Both the position numbers and the translations under genes were made by a program. Shown here piece by piece: positions 21,627-32,556 of a DNA stretch of 64,000 nucleotides. This DNA comes from Cudoniella acicularis (taxonomy: Eukaryota > Ascomycota > Leotiomycetes > Helotiales > Helotiaceae). The stretch lies in assembly GCA_013054445.1 (NCBI GenBank), contig JAAMPI010000106.1, forward strand, positions 1-64,000, written 5' to 3'. Below the pieces are notes generated by a model. It was not told where the DNA came from. It saw only the letters and a list, made by a program, of their open reading frames with translations, and ran no database searches. Every line of letters starts with the position of its first letter. The first letter of the stretch is position 1.

Positions 21627-23141
21627 TCATAAACTCCATACTTTTATGCTATTATCTGGAGTTTTGGATGTGGTCTTCGGGTGGCAGGACGACCGACTGG
21701 AAGTTTCACTCCTGTTATTCCCATCCTCTGGGTTACTCTCGTCACTGCCACTGCTTTCCTCGCTTTCACTCTCACTCTCACTCTCGCTCTCGCTACCACT
21801 ACCATTACTGCTATCACTTTCAGCTAGAGCTGGACTGGACCTTTGACCTGAGCAGGTCGCAACCACAGTTCCAGAACTGTGAACAACAGTCGAGGTTACA
21901 GGATCTGCAAGAGCACATTAGTTCGGTTTTTTTTGTCTTGAAGAAAAAGGTGTAAATCTCACCATCATGAGCCCGCCATTCCCATGATTTCTTCATTCCA
22001 CCTTCCTTCAACCCAACACTCTCCCAAACTCTCACAATGCCATCCATCCCACCAGCCCACAATTCCATTCCAGTCTCTGCCTCAAAAACATCCACTCCTA
22101 ATCTCTGGTTGGTTCCAGCCTCTCTCCCCTCCAACCAAGCAAGCATCTTCCCCGCGCCCCTAACATCATAAACCAAAATCCCTTTACTTTTCCTCTCAAC
22201 CACATACAAATACCTCCCACAAGTACTCCACAATGTCTGCGTAATGCCCATACCTCCAATACCAGCATGCTTGTCCGCAGCTTCGGCTATACTCCACGTT
22301 GCAACCGTTCCTCCGACACCAGCCGCGTCGTAGAGACCTATCCAGCGTGTCCAAGTTCCTGCTGCGAGTATGCCTGTCTCTTCTGTACCTGCCGAGGAAG
22401 GTTGCATAGAAAGTGCAGAGACAATACCTCGCATGCCGACTCCGCCGCCTTTCATTTTGTGCCGTTTGGAGGGGATGGTTGGCATGCTTGTTACGGGACC
22501 TTCTCCATTACGGGAGACATCGAAGAGGGCGATGAGGCAGTCGGTTCCTGCAAGGAAGGTGCCGGGTGTGGACCAGAGGAGGGAGGACGGGGTATAGTAG
22601 GCTTCTGTGGTTGGGGATATGAGGTTGAAGGTTGAGATTGGTATTGGAGAGGGCGAAAGAGCGTTGCTGAGGCGAATAGGGAGGGCGGATGGGGCTGAGA
22701 GGTAGAGAGTTGTGGAGGGGTCGGAGAGTTCAAAGGCGGGGTATGGGATATTGCAATTTACAGAGGTGGGGTAGAGGTGAGTTGTGTACGGAGTGAGGTT
22801 TATCGGGGTAGTATCGTTCGAGAGGAGATCAGGCGGGAGGATGAATGTACGAATACTGTTGTCACAGCTGCTGGTGAGGAGGCTGGTTCCATCTGGAGAC
22901 CTGGGTAAAGGTTAATACACTTCTGAAAGTACGATCTTGAGATCGTGTGTGCTTGCCATTGAGCGCTTTTAAAGTAATTCCATTCTGCATCTTCCTCCCA
23001 AACTTGCCCAATTGGCTGCTGGCTTTGAGTGGACTGAGTATCAGAAAGCTTCCCTTCACGAATTCTGGATTCTGCAACCGAGCAGCAATATGTTTCACCA
23101 GTTGAAGCTACCAGGGCAGGGATCTTCGGAGTGGGTTCCAT
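21627..23141 (-). CDS. WD40 protein, WRAP53/TCAB1-like (Swt21-type in yeast)
   Basis: Three exons on the minus strand: 23141-22957, 22900-21963 and 21904-21627, 1401 nt, 466 residues. The first intron (22956-22901) begins with GC, and the exon join restores FKSAQWSPDGTSLLTSSCDN, a standard first WD blade. Further blades include TLWSTCGRYLYVVERKSKGI with VYDVRG, GVDVFEAETGMELWAGGMDG, and a C-terminal VATCSGQR. WRAP53/TCAB1 proteins bind CAB-box RNAs and carry telomerase and scaRNAs to Cajal bodies; the fungal relatives are less studied and have been tied to splicing. The C-terminal tail has an acidic SESESESE run and ends NSIKVWSL. It converges on the ZIP2-like gene with 216 bp between stop codons. 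Confidence 0.8.
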
Positions 23142-23738
23142 TGTGGAAGCAGATTTCTCATATTGATAGATAATTTGTGCCTGAGTGTGAGACGCCTATT
23201 GGAATTCAAAGAGGCACTCGTGAGACGTTGATCTTGGTGCTCGACTAGATTTCCGCTAGGGGTCGCACTCAATATTTAACCTATATAGGGTAGTACTAAG
23301 AATACATCACAGGAGCAAAATAACTTACCTTCAAAACGCGATATATTTCGAAAGGACGCTTCGTAAAGCAAAAAAAGACCAATCACCACGATATTTGTTG
23401 AGTTGCCGTCCTACTGTGGGTACCTCGACTACTGGCTTTGAAAAATTTCCACGGCCCTCACGAAAAACTGGACCGAGCAAAGCTTAAACATTGGAAGAAG
23501 ATTTCTATATGAATTCGTCGTTGTGAGCAGTATTGCCACCTTTCACCGCCTTTAGTCACGCTATTTCGCGCCAGTCGCGTTTTGTCTTGGCGCGTTTGAT
23601 TGGCAGTAGCGCGGGGTGAGTTTACATCAACTTCACTCTTCAGTTAAATTCTTAATCCAAGACCAATCCTCATTTCAATTGTTGAACTCTGCACCTAATC
23701 GCGTCACAAGTTGCCTTTAAGTTAGTTATCGAAGCAAC
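23142..23738. promoter_or_regulatory. Divergent intergenic region with E2F/MBF-like sites
   Basis: It separates the WRAP53-like gene (minus) from the first BTB relic (plus). It contains TTTCGCGCC at 23564-23572 and TTGGCGCGT at 23587-23595, G/C-rich islands in an AT-rich background. Which gene they serve cannot be told from sequence. Confidence 0.4.
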
Positions 23739-24889
23739 ATGCCTCCCAAAACGACTCTGAAAAAAAGACCCAGGGCTAGCTCGGAAACCGCAGAAGAGAC
23801 GCCTCCAATCATCTTCCTTACACCAGGCATGAAGCCTGATGTTCGTCTAATAGTCTTCACACAAGAATTTCATGTACATTTTGTCATTCTAAAGCTACAC
23901 TCCAACTATTTTCGACGGTTCCTTGATTCGCCAGACAAACCAAGGACTCCAGCATCAAGCCAGTTCCAATATGATTTCACAACTGCCGTCGGTGAGGATG
24001 GCATGTGGGGATTAGATCTTGCAGAAAGGGTGGGATAAGGGCCTGCGATCATCATCTACATTTGTCGTCAACTCTTTTGTAAATAGGTCTCGCCGCTTAC
24101 AAAGGAAAAGATCTCTCGATTGGAGGAAGACCCGCTTACAGTTAAGCTCTTCCAGAAACTGCTATGCGCAATATACAACGGGCCTTATAGCATTTATAAA
24201 GCTATTGAATTGACAGGATTAACACGACTGGCAGACTTTTTCTGCGCCTTACCGATAGTAAAGCCTGATCTCCTGACAGCAGCTTGTTTTGGGCTCATTG
24301 GGTAAATAGGTAGGCGCTACCCTCAGTGGAGCGCTACTCGGGAGCACACTCTGCAAGAGCCACTTAGACCTCTCGATTTCTTCCAACGCTTCTACGCTGA
24401 TCCTTGATGCTCGAGAACTTCGGCACTCGATATTATTCAAGGAGTGCTTCATTCATATTGTTGCTCGGTGACCAGACATCGAAGACTCTCCTGAGGGTGT
24501 GCCTCTCATGGATGACGCAGAATTGCATGTCATGATCAAAGATGCATACTCAAAATTGTGTTTCAAACTGCTCCAGCTTCATCAGCAAATACTTAGGACT
24601 ATATCAGATGGCTACCTGCCCCCTCCTTCGCTTCGATTAGATGGCATCTACCGGAGCAAAATGTCGGTTATTTCAGAGCATTGAGAGCAGATGTTCAGGG
24701 AGTTGTATCAAATACTGACTCCATCGTGGATTTACTCGATAGCTTGAATGGCATGTTAGAAAACAATTAGTTTTGGACCAGACAGGTTTCGGCGCAGGCG
24801 AGGGTGACGGCGACTTTCAATTTTCTTTTCTCTGCACCAGACTTTAAGATAGCCAGCTGCCTTGGGATACCACCGCAATTGATTGGTAA
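23739..24889 (+). pseudogene. BTB/POZ-domain gene, copy 1 (decayed)
   Basis: Exon 1 is 23739-24029 (97 codons, intact), then a 57-bp intron 24030-24086 ending AAATAG, and exon 2 from 24087. The N-terminal half reads as a BTB-type domain: GMKPDVRLIVFTQEFHVHFV and LKLHSNYFRRFLDSPDKP, then LLCAIYNGPYSIYKAI. Exon 2 is broken at 24302-24304 (TAA after FGLIG). Homology resumes in another frame (TLSGALLGSTLCKSHLDL), is cut by TGA at 24469-24471 where a Trp is expected (cf. the same place in copies 2 and 3), and is frameshifted again before NNLVLDQTG. The tail LPWD at about 24859 matches the family ending MPWD. BTB proteins often act as Cul3 ubiquitin-ligase adaptors; for this fungal expansion no role is known. 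Confidence 0.8.
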
Positions 24890-25926
24890 CTGTCTTCTCA
24901 TTCGCTTTGAATTCCTTGGATGTATATATATCACAAGACCTGGTTGTGCTATTGCTGAGCGCGGGGACTGCCGGTTCAACCTACATACGAAGTGTTTCAA
25001 TAATATATCACACGAGGAAATTCATTCAGCTTCGAGTGGTTAATAAGAGCTTACGAAAGGATGCCTATCTAAGTCAAAACAGAGACTACTCGATACAAAA
25101 TATGTGAGTTGCTATCCTACTGTGAGTGCCCTGACTTTTTATAATCCAGCTCTCAGTCAAAACTGGACCGAGCAGGAAATATTTATTACTGAACGGCAAT
25201 GCCGGACACCCATCGTGAAGTGAGCGGAGTGCTGGGTATTTTAAAAGGTGGAATGAACGCCAGGGAAGGGTGGCTATGTGGCAAAAGGTGGATTGAAGTG
25301 AGATTTGAATACTATAAAATATATTTCTGGAGAGCTTGTTAAGTTATTACAAGGCCTCCTATACAAAGATTCCCTAAGCTAATCCGCAAATAGCGTTAGC
25401 CTTTTCCCAAACAGAGGAGGTTGTCATGCAGGACAAGGAGTAAATAAACTTTTAAAGAAATATTCAGGGGATGGATCAAGGCTAAGAGTTGTCACCAGAA
25501 TGCGAATCCACTCAAATATTTGCTTAGATCATTATATCCGAGTCCTATTCAACGAAAGAAAAGGGATGCACTTACGTCACCTAATTTGACGGCTTCAAGC
25601 CCCCTTTGTTCCAAGTCATTGAGCCATTGACAAAAAGGACAAGCACTCTTGGCTTCCTTGCCTACGATTGAGGCATAAGCGGCCGGCGGCATTGTGTACT
25701 ACACCGCGTTAATGGCCATACCCACAATAACCCATACGAACACGGTGATTATCGCCTTTACGGCCAACCAAGAACCCAGACCCGGGGCGGCTACAAATCG
25801 AGGGTGTGTTCTGCCATTAACGCGGTATGGAAGTTAACAAAGTGATGGTCAATGAACGCAAGCCATACAATCCCCAGGCGTGGGAATGTAACACTATTCA
25901 CTTCAACGGTTTTTCAGCAAATGATC
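24890..25926. other. Intergenic with a terminal-inverted-repeat element
   Basis: About 1 kb between BTB copy 1 and the 3' end of the F-box gene. The only structure I see is the inverted repeat at 25703-25826. No coding exon is evident. Confidence 0.4.
25703..25826. repeat. 124-bp element with 14-bp perfect terminal inverted repeats (MITE-like)
   Basis: ACCGCGTTAATGGC at 25703-25716 is matched exactly, inverted, by GCCATTAACGCGGT at 25813-25826. The 96-bp interior has no open frame. No clear target-site duplication flanks it, so the MITE label is tentative. Confidence 0.45.
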
Positions 25927-27225
25927 CTATACCCTCCGCCACCCCTCGGGAATCATTTCCCTTATTTCCCACTTCTTTAACAAGTCTCCTGCCTTCTCTG
26001 TTGGTATTTTATAACCCGTCTTGTCCTCGTCCACCCACGGCCTACACGACATATTGAACTGCTTCCGGAACTCATCTCCAGTCAGTGCAGGTGACACTGC
26101 CTGATACACGGTGCTCTCCGCCATGATGGGCGCCGGAATTCGCACTCCACGCTCACTCTCCTGCCATTCGGGTCCCTCTGCTAGATCCCCCAACACCCAG
26201 GGGAAGGAGACGAAGTCGCCGCCTTCTTCCTCGGGAAGTCTGGCGAGCCAGCTGTCCTGGCGAAAACCACCGATGCTGCATGGAAACACGGTTATAGGCC
26301 GGCTAGTGTCGTTGTGGACATCAAGACGTACTAAAACATTAAACGATTCGACAAGGTTATTGCTGGGGTTGAATTGCCATTTGATGACCCGCAGTCTCTC
26401 AAGAGCTGGAGCGTGACCAGGTTCTACGAATGCACAGAGGTAAAAGAGTATGGTATCTACGACCGCAGATGACGAACGGAACGGATCGCCGCAAGTAGTT
26501 GTAAAAACATGCGAGTACATGGGGCCGTCCGCTAGCAGCGAGAAACTGATATTTCATTGTTTGAGATGCGGCGCGTGAGCGGGTTTGAAGGACTCGCGTT
26601 GTGAGTGGTGCCCGACGCCACATAAGTCAGGGCAGACTCGACCAACCCGCAAGCGCAAGTACTGTAACTGAGGTAGGAGGTTGCGGGTCGAGGGATACAA
26701 GTGATTCGCCATGGCCACGCCGGGTGTCTCTTGATCGCAATTATTGCGCGTATCGATCTCGAGACTCGTGCACTTGGCGGGCAGGTTATCGATTATCGCG
26801 AGGATATACGCGCGAGCAATCCAGATCCCCGGGTGACTTTCAACTGGGACACGAAAGATGGAGAGGCTGGATAGATTGGTCACGTCCTTAACATACAGTG
26901 CGAGGCCGGTTAGAGCACGCAAGAACTGTTGCGTTCCTCTATTGGGTTTGGAAAAGATGAGCGGTTTATCAGGGCTGACAGATAGGCGGAGAGTAGGAGA
27001 CCGAATTGAATCAATTATTCCATCAACGCTAGCGCTGTGGTCGACAAACTTAACTAGGCTGACATTATCTAGTACAACATCTCTGTATAAGATGAACCGA
27101 GCTGCATGATGCCATAACTTGCAACATAGTACACAATTGAAAATTGTGGCGACTGGTAGAGGAAGAAGGTATTCGAAAATTTGTAGTAGGAGCTCCAAAG
27201 AGAGTTGAGAGATATGTGAAGGCAT
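25927..27225 (-). pseudogene. F-box protein gene interrupted by one in-frame TGA
   Basis: One frame runs from ATG 27225-27223 to the stop at 25929-25927 (433 codons), with a single internal TGA at 26556-26554. The first ~50 residues are an F-box: SQLSLELLLQIFEYLLPLPV followed by TIFNCVLCCKLWHHAARFIL and YRDVVL. The rest is the leucine-rich, LRR-like body typical of fungal F-box proteins (LLPQLQYLRLRVGRVCPDLC). F-box proteins bring substrates to SCF ubiquitin ligases through Skp1. Sequence after the stop (HVFTTTCGDPFRSSSAVVDT) stays in the same frame and is protein-like, so the stop is a point change, not a frameshift. The ATG at 27225 is preferred over an upstream in-frame ATG at 27288 because F-boxes usually start close to the N-terminus. 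Readthrough or a sequence error are alternatives. Confidence 0.75.
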
Positions 27226-27318
27226 TGTGAAGTTATATGAAGTAGTTGTTTGCAATATTGGGATTAGGACTCTGGAGCTGCACCCCATCTGATTTTCTGC
27301 CGCCGCTCACCGCCTCAC

Positions 27319-28410
27319 GTGCTCTCGCATCAGGCTTGCGTTTTTGTGGGGTCCCCTCACATCGCGTTCCTTTCCCCAGGTTTAAAACCCGACCTACGCC
27401 TCAAAGTCTTCGACCAAATTTTCCATGTTCACTCCATGGTCTTAAAGCTGATTCTGGTTATTTCAGATCATTTCTGGACTCTGCCGACAAAATTAATTCT
27501 CGCCCGCCTGCTTCACCTCTCTTCAAGTACGACTATTCGACTATTATTGATGAAGATGGAACCTGGGCATTGGAACCAGCAGCCAAGGTGCGCAAAAGCA
27601 ATACATTAATTAGACCTACTGTAACTGATGAAGAAAATTATAGGCTCAGCCTCCTACCCCGGAATTACTCAATCGCGTCACCGATCTGGAGAAACACAAA
27701 GAAGCCTTCAGAAAGCTCTTATGCGCAATATACAGTAGACCATATACAATCACTTCTGCTTCCGAATTATCAACTCTCACATATCTTACGGACTTTTATC
27801 GTGCTATTCCCGTTGTTTCTTCAACCCTGAGCGGGGCATTGATAGGGAGTTCAATGTTCAAGAACCGGTGGTCAGACGAAAACGGCAATCCTTCCTTTCC
27901 ATTTACTCACCCCGCTCCTATATTGATATTTTGCGCCCAAAGGCTTCGACACGCAGTCCTCTTCCGGGAATGTTTGATACATATAGTCGCCAGATGGCCA
28001 GACTTGATCAAGAAAGAACCGCGCCCAATAATTGTTGATGATCCAGTTATTGCTCCTCTTGTCAAAGAGCAATACACCGAGTTTCGTGGAAGTATTCTCC
28101 GAGTCAATCAAGCACAAATGAAACTCACAGCCGAGTATTGCTGGCTGCCGCCAAAGGAGCCTACATTTACCTCGGTAGCACCCCCCCAAAAAAAAGTCCG
28201 TTACTACAGAATTCTGCAGCGTTCACTCGAATATTGTTTCAACGATTGTTTTGACGATCTCAAGGAAGAGCTGAATGATTAATGAAGAATAATCTAGTGT
28301 TGGATCAAACAGGTGGAGATCCTGGACAAGGAGGTCCGCATTGCTGGAGTTTTCTTTGTGCTAATATAGCTGACGCGGACATGCCTTGGGATGCTGATGA
28401 GATTGACTAG
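27319..28410 (+). pseudogene. BTB/POZ-domain gene, copy 2 (5'-truncated, two one-base deletions)
   Basis: Homology to the other two copies starts near 27345 (FLSPGLKPDLRLKVFDQIFH); no ATG with the family's basic N-terminus is present. A one-base loss after LKL (about 27450) shifts the frame to GYFRSFLDSADK. A 56-bp intron 27588-27643 has GT..AG ends. Exon 2 then reads cleanly (LLNRVTDLEKHKEAFRKLLC, then RHAVLFRECLIHIVARWPDL) to a stop at 28280-28282. A further one-base loss before KNNLVLDQTGG hides the conserved C-terminus (FLCANIADADMPWD), which ends at 28410. The 5' end abuts the divergent F-box gene about 90 bp away, so promoter and N-terminus seem to be lost. Confidence 0.8.
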
Positions 28411-29368
28411 TGATTGATTGCTTTATACACGGTTATGCAACCATAAAGAGTTGATAAAATCGCTCGGATTGAAATTGTGTGCTTGTAGCCTTATTGGATT
28501 TTTTGAACTGATATCTTTAGCAACATAGTGCTGTGCGGCAAACGGGACGTTTAATATTTGTATACTAGTTTATAAAGTATGTTTGGGAGTCTGCTGCTGC
28601 TCAAAAGTCTGAAAGTAATTTTCGTTCGTCAATATTCTCAAGGCCACATTGGATTTTCCGGGTGGAAATCATCGCAGATATGACCGTATCAGAGGTATAC
28701 AAAAGCAAAGCTTGTCCTCGCCTCTCTCCTTTCTTCTAAAGCACTTTTATGGCAAGCAAGACTGGCAGTTGCGAATTACAGGTGTTTTACCCACTGGATA
28801 TTGTGTCTAAACCAATCTGTAATAGTCGTCTTCTTAACAGGTGTTCTGACGCGGAACTCGCGTAGTAATGATAAGATCGAGGCGGGAGCTAGGCATTGGC
28901 GACAGGTGCTAGTGGCAACGGTCCGGAGTTTAACGCGCTAGCGCTTCGGTACGAGTTTGATACTATCTTCCGCTAATTTTCACTCCAAAAAGTTACTTCT
29001 CAGGAACTGTTTCACGCGACTTAGAAGACATGTTAAGAGAGCTAAAGGCTACTTCGATAACAACTCTAGAGACACGAAATAACACGCGTCAAAAGAGACA
29101 ATCACGGCTATCGAAACAATATTGAATTCACTTGAATCATTGCAAGAAGCAAGTTGACGTTCCCCAGGGATCAGTCAATCACAAAATGCCAGGAACTAAC
29201 TCGGCTTTCCAATCGGAGTTATCACTGGCCTTTCAATCAAAATCACTAAACTTCTCTCAGTGAAGTCCGCACCACCAAGTCGCTAGGACTACCCTCACAG
29301 CTCCTATACCGGTACTCATCACACAAAACAATATCGCTCGCCAATTCTTCCCCGAGAACAACAACACT
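28411..29368. other. Intergenic, no gene seen
   Basis: About 960 bp inside the accessory island. No exon with recognisable domain on either strand. Confidence 0.4.
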
Positions 29369-29747
29369 ATGGAGGAAAACGCTTTCCCCATTGCCCTCGT
29401 CATTGGAATGATAACATGGCTCGCAATACTCTTTGCCGCAATATATTGCCTGACGCTTTTAAAGAAGATGCGTAACCGCACCCAGCTGAATTGCCAAGAT
29501 CACCATGACCAGTGCAATAAGCAGGATATCGACACCAGTTATCCTACAGGTGTGATTCGCGATATGAAGGCAGCCCGAGCAGATCAGACGGTGGAAGGAA
29601 GCCGAGAACGATTATCGACGGGTAGCAGTCGCTAATGAGAGAAGAAGGAAAGATGAATTGTTGAAGGCAGCGCAGCAACTCGCTACTGAGAGCACGATAC
29701 ACCAGGCGGAGAAGGCGGGAAATATGGAGGCGTACGTGAGTCTGTAG
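29369..29747 (+). CDS. Small single-span membrane protein with coiled-coil tail; apparent frameshift
   Basis: I do not recognise a family. ATG 29369 opens a protein with one strong membrane span at residues ~6-30 (FPIALVIGMITWLAILFAAI) followed by basic residues LLKKMRNR, so the tail is likely cytosolic. The open frame stops at 29633-29635. From about 29577 the adjacent frame reads EQIRRWKEAENDYRRVAVAN and AAQQLATESTIHQAEKAGNM, a highly charged helical stretch ending at TAG 29745-29747. This looks like the true continuation. No splice pair restores it, so an indel near 29570 is suggested. GTGAGT at 29736 could also be a splice donor leading further downstream. Confidence 0.35.
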
Positions 29748-30493
29748 ACGAGATGAGGCCTCTTTTGCGCCATACGGGTGGTGTCTCGATACCTTTCCAA
29801 GGAATTTCTGGTGCCGTTTCACCGAAATTTCCGAATACACCAGGTGCATTGGGTAATATGATGATGAGAAAACGGAGTGATGTTCGGTGTCCAAAAATGT
29901 GACTTCTGAGTCTGTAAAACTGAAGGTGGCATAGCATGCTGTACTGTATGTGGATAGTGGGGCCTAGGAACTTCATCATCGAGAAGAGGGATCTGAGGGA
30001 TCGATGCGTGTCTTTGAAAGGAGTGGTCCATCCGATGAAGCGAGGAACTAGGTAATTAAACTGAGCTTTTTACCTTTAGTATCGTCAAAGCTTGGGGAAT
30101 CTAGGCCATATACGCTTTTCAGACTCAGTTTGGCCCGCAATACAGACGTTCTACTACCCCCCCCATAACCTTGATTTCCCCTTTTCCTCTGTATTCAATA
30201 GAGTTTGGTGGTTGCGAGTGTCCTATTGTATCGTTGTGTTTTGGCACTGTCAATACCCATTGGCTCCTCAGCAACTTCTGGAATAACCACGGTCTCTATT
30301 CCACGCCGTTTGAAATTCAAACCCCCGAGTTTGGTTTCCCTCAGTAATGGCCAAATCTCTCTTGTAAGATCTCCTCAGTTGGTAGTTCCAAGAAGAATAT
30401 ATTCGTCCGAAGATTGATGAAGATCGTGGGGCGAATCTAAAAGCTCTTCAACATACCCGTAAAGAGAGATATTAGAGCTCAATAACCCTGTGA
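29748..30493. other. Intergenic, no firm gene
   Basis: An open plus-strand reading at about 29755-29910 (DEMRPLLRHTGGVSIPFQG) might be a further exon of the small membrane protein. The rest shows nothing recognisable. Confidence 0.3.
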
Positions 30494-31749
30494 CTATTGT
30501 AGAACCTCCAGTGACCCGTCCGAATATTCCAACGAGATCTCCCTCAGTGCAAAGTCGTTATCGGGTCTTAGGTAAAAAGGCCACGAGAATTGTGAATCCA
30601 GCGAAGCCCAAGTCCATGTAGGCCTTCGACGTTTTCGACGTTCCTGCCCAGTAGATTGCTCAGCAGATCGTAAATGTGCGAAAAATCCTGCGGTTCCATT
30701 AGAGTTCGATAGCTTCTCTGCAACCCAGCTCAGCCCATACTGCAATTCAACATCCCATAAGCCAGCGACATATTTTGCGCCTGTTCTTTGGTGGAGAGAC
30801 TTGGCGACCCCTGCTAAGGCAATCAATCTGTCTTCCATTTTCGTAAATTTTCGAGAAGGGTATTTGGTTCCAACAAGCCAGTGATACCAGACCGACTTCA
30901 AATTTTGAGTTGTTATCTTTTGCGTTACAGACAGAGAATGAGTATCCCGAGCCGCGAGGAGCGGCAGGCGATCCTGAGTCTCATAAACTTCACGGCATTC
31001 CCATACTAACTAATGAGTAAATTAATATAGGCGAATGCTACCAAGACAAGTTTCAAGAGCTCGGTTCCTAAATAAAGGCAAAATGAGAGACAAAATATAC
31101 GTACCTGTTTGGAAGTGAAGTGAAGTGTTCTTGGGGACAACATTCTTTCCTAGAAAAACCAGCCCCTTTCAGAGAGTGGTGAATCCTTAAGAGGAGTGGG
31201 CTCAAATAATAGCTTGTAGGAGTCAAGCAACGGGCTCCAGAAGAAAAGATCTGACAGCTGTCCATCTGACAGGGCCCCGTTTACCTGCACCAACGTTCCG
31301 CCACCTAGTTGATCTTGACTAGTCCCGGAATCATTGAAACAACCCCCGAGCCCATTTTTGCTATCACTTGCAGCAATAGTAAGGAATGAACGGTCATATA
31401 TATGGCCTATCTTCACAGATTCTTGTGCCCAATCACTTGTTGAATCCTGGACAATACAGAGAGCGTCAATCCAGAGGTATCGAATATTCAGTCGTCGAGT
31501 GATTTCGATAGCGTGCTGGAAATTTGTTGGGAGGGTATCAATTGAAATCCTCTTAAAGCGCGAGATGAGGTTAGAAAGTGTAGTAATATGTTCCGCTTTG
31601 AGACTGCGTCCCCAACAGTGACTTAAAGTCATATATGGAGGGAAATCCCCCGCAAACTCAGTGTCACGACCTACGTGATCTGTCATGTGACGGATCGGGA
31701 AATCTGACTTGCTGGCCCAATCCATAGATCTAGGGATCCATTCCACCAC
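30494..31749 (-). pseudogene. Heterokaryon-incompatibility (HET) domain gene with premature TAG
   Basis: Exon A is 31749-31105 (215 codons) and exon B 31009-30494 (172 codons), joined in phase 0 over a 95-bp intron. HET signatures are clear: YMTLSHCWGRSLKAEHI, RRLNIRYLWIDALCIVQDST, IGHIYDRSFLTIAASDS and ERGW..ERMLSPRTLHFTSK. At 31152-31150 the codon expected to be Gln (FQERML in the family) is TAG, a C-to-T change in a CpA context, so the protein would end about 200 codons in. HET-domain proteins trigger cell death on fusion of unlike fungal individuals. No upstream ATG in good context is seen; an acceptor-like ACACAG at about 31789-31784 suggests a missed 5' exon. The C-terminus is short compared with many HET proteins. 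Confidence 0.8.
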
Positions 31750-32556
31750 TATCTTTATCGCTATATAGTTTCCCTTTATAGACCTGTGTACTCAACTTTA
31801 ATATATAACCTTCTACACTGATTTACTTGACACTTCAATTGACGATTAAACCCAACGATCACGGTACGTGATAAACGAGAATGTTACACTCAGCAAGCCG
31901 GACATTCACCTGGTAAGGACCCATACTTGAACCAGTTCTTGTCCGCCGATATCTCTGAAAAGGATATGCCTTGAACGCTTCAGAAACAGACTGGTAGGTG
32001 TCATTAGGTGAACAACAGCTCTGGAATCATTATTTGCTGAATGGCTGCCCATTGGGCCTGCTTTAGGTGATTGTATCTACCTAATAAAAGGTAGATACGC
32101 GAAGCCTCATGGTAAGGTATCCTGGCTTCCCTTTATTGTGTCCCCAAGACGGAGTGTCTACAGATTACTTACGGTGTCTTGCTGAGCTGTGCANGTCAAT
32201 GTATANNTNNCTNNGNNNCTNACTGATAGTAAAGANGANNNTANCTACNANNNNTCAACNNNANTCNNTNTNATNGAAACTTGCCACTTTTTGAGTTTTT
32301 GCATACGGTCGACGTCACTTGCCGATTGAATATTTTTACAGTTCCTTTCTTTTCCTCTTCGTCTAACAAACTAGTGCGGTGGGTCAAGTGAATGGGAGCT
32401 TAGCTCGAGTCTCTCGCTTATGGAGGACATAAAGGCTAGCGCTCTCGAGGCACTTTAAACGCAACCTGTTTCGCCTCCACAAATCCTGGATCGTGCCCAG
32501 GCAATCTCCTCTCAAAGCGTCGCAGCGAAATACCCGTGAAAACAACGGCTATCGCC
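31750..32556. other. Intergenic with low-quality sequence
   Basis: Spacer between the HET relic (minus) and BTB copy 3 (plus). It contains the ambiguous-base patch at 32193-32276. Nothing else is recognisable. Confidence 0.4.
32193..32276. other. Patch of undetermined bases
   Basis: About 84 bp in which many positions are N, scattered rather than a solid gap. This suggests a weak join, or collapsed diverged copies, rather than a sized scaffold gap. Any feature crossing it should not be trusted. Confidence 0.9.

Noticed and set aside
26554..26556. Stop-codon readthrough as the way to express the F-box protein
   Set aside because: The context CAA TGA AAT lacks the CTA-type readthrough consensus, and neighbouring genes carry similar disabling stops.
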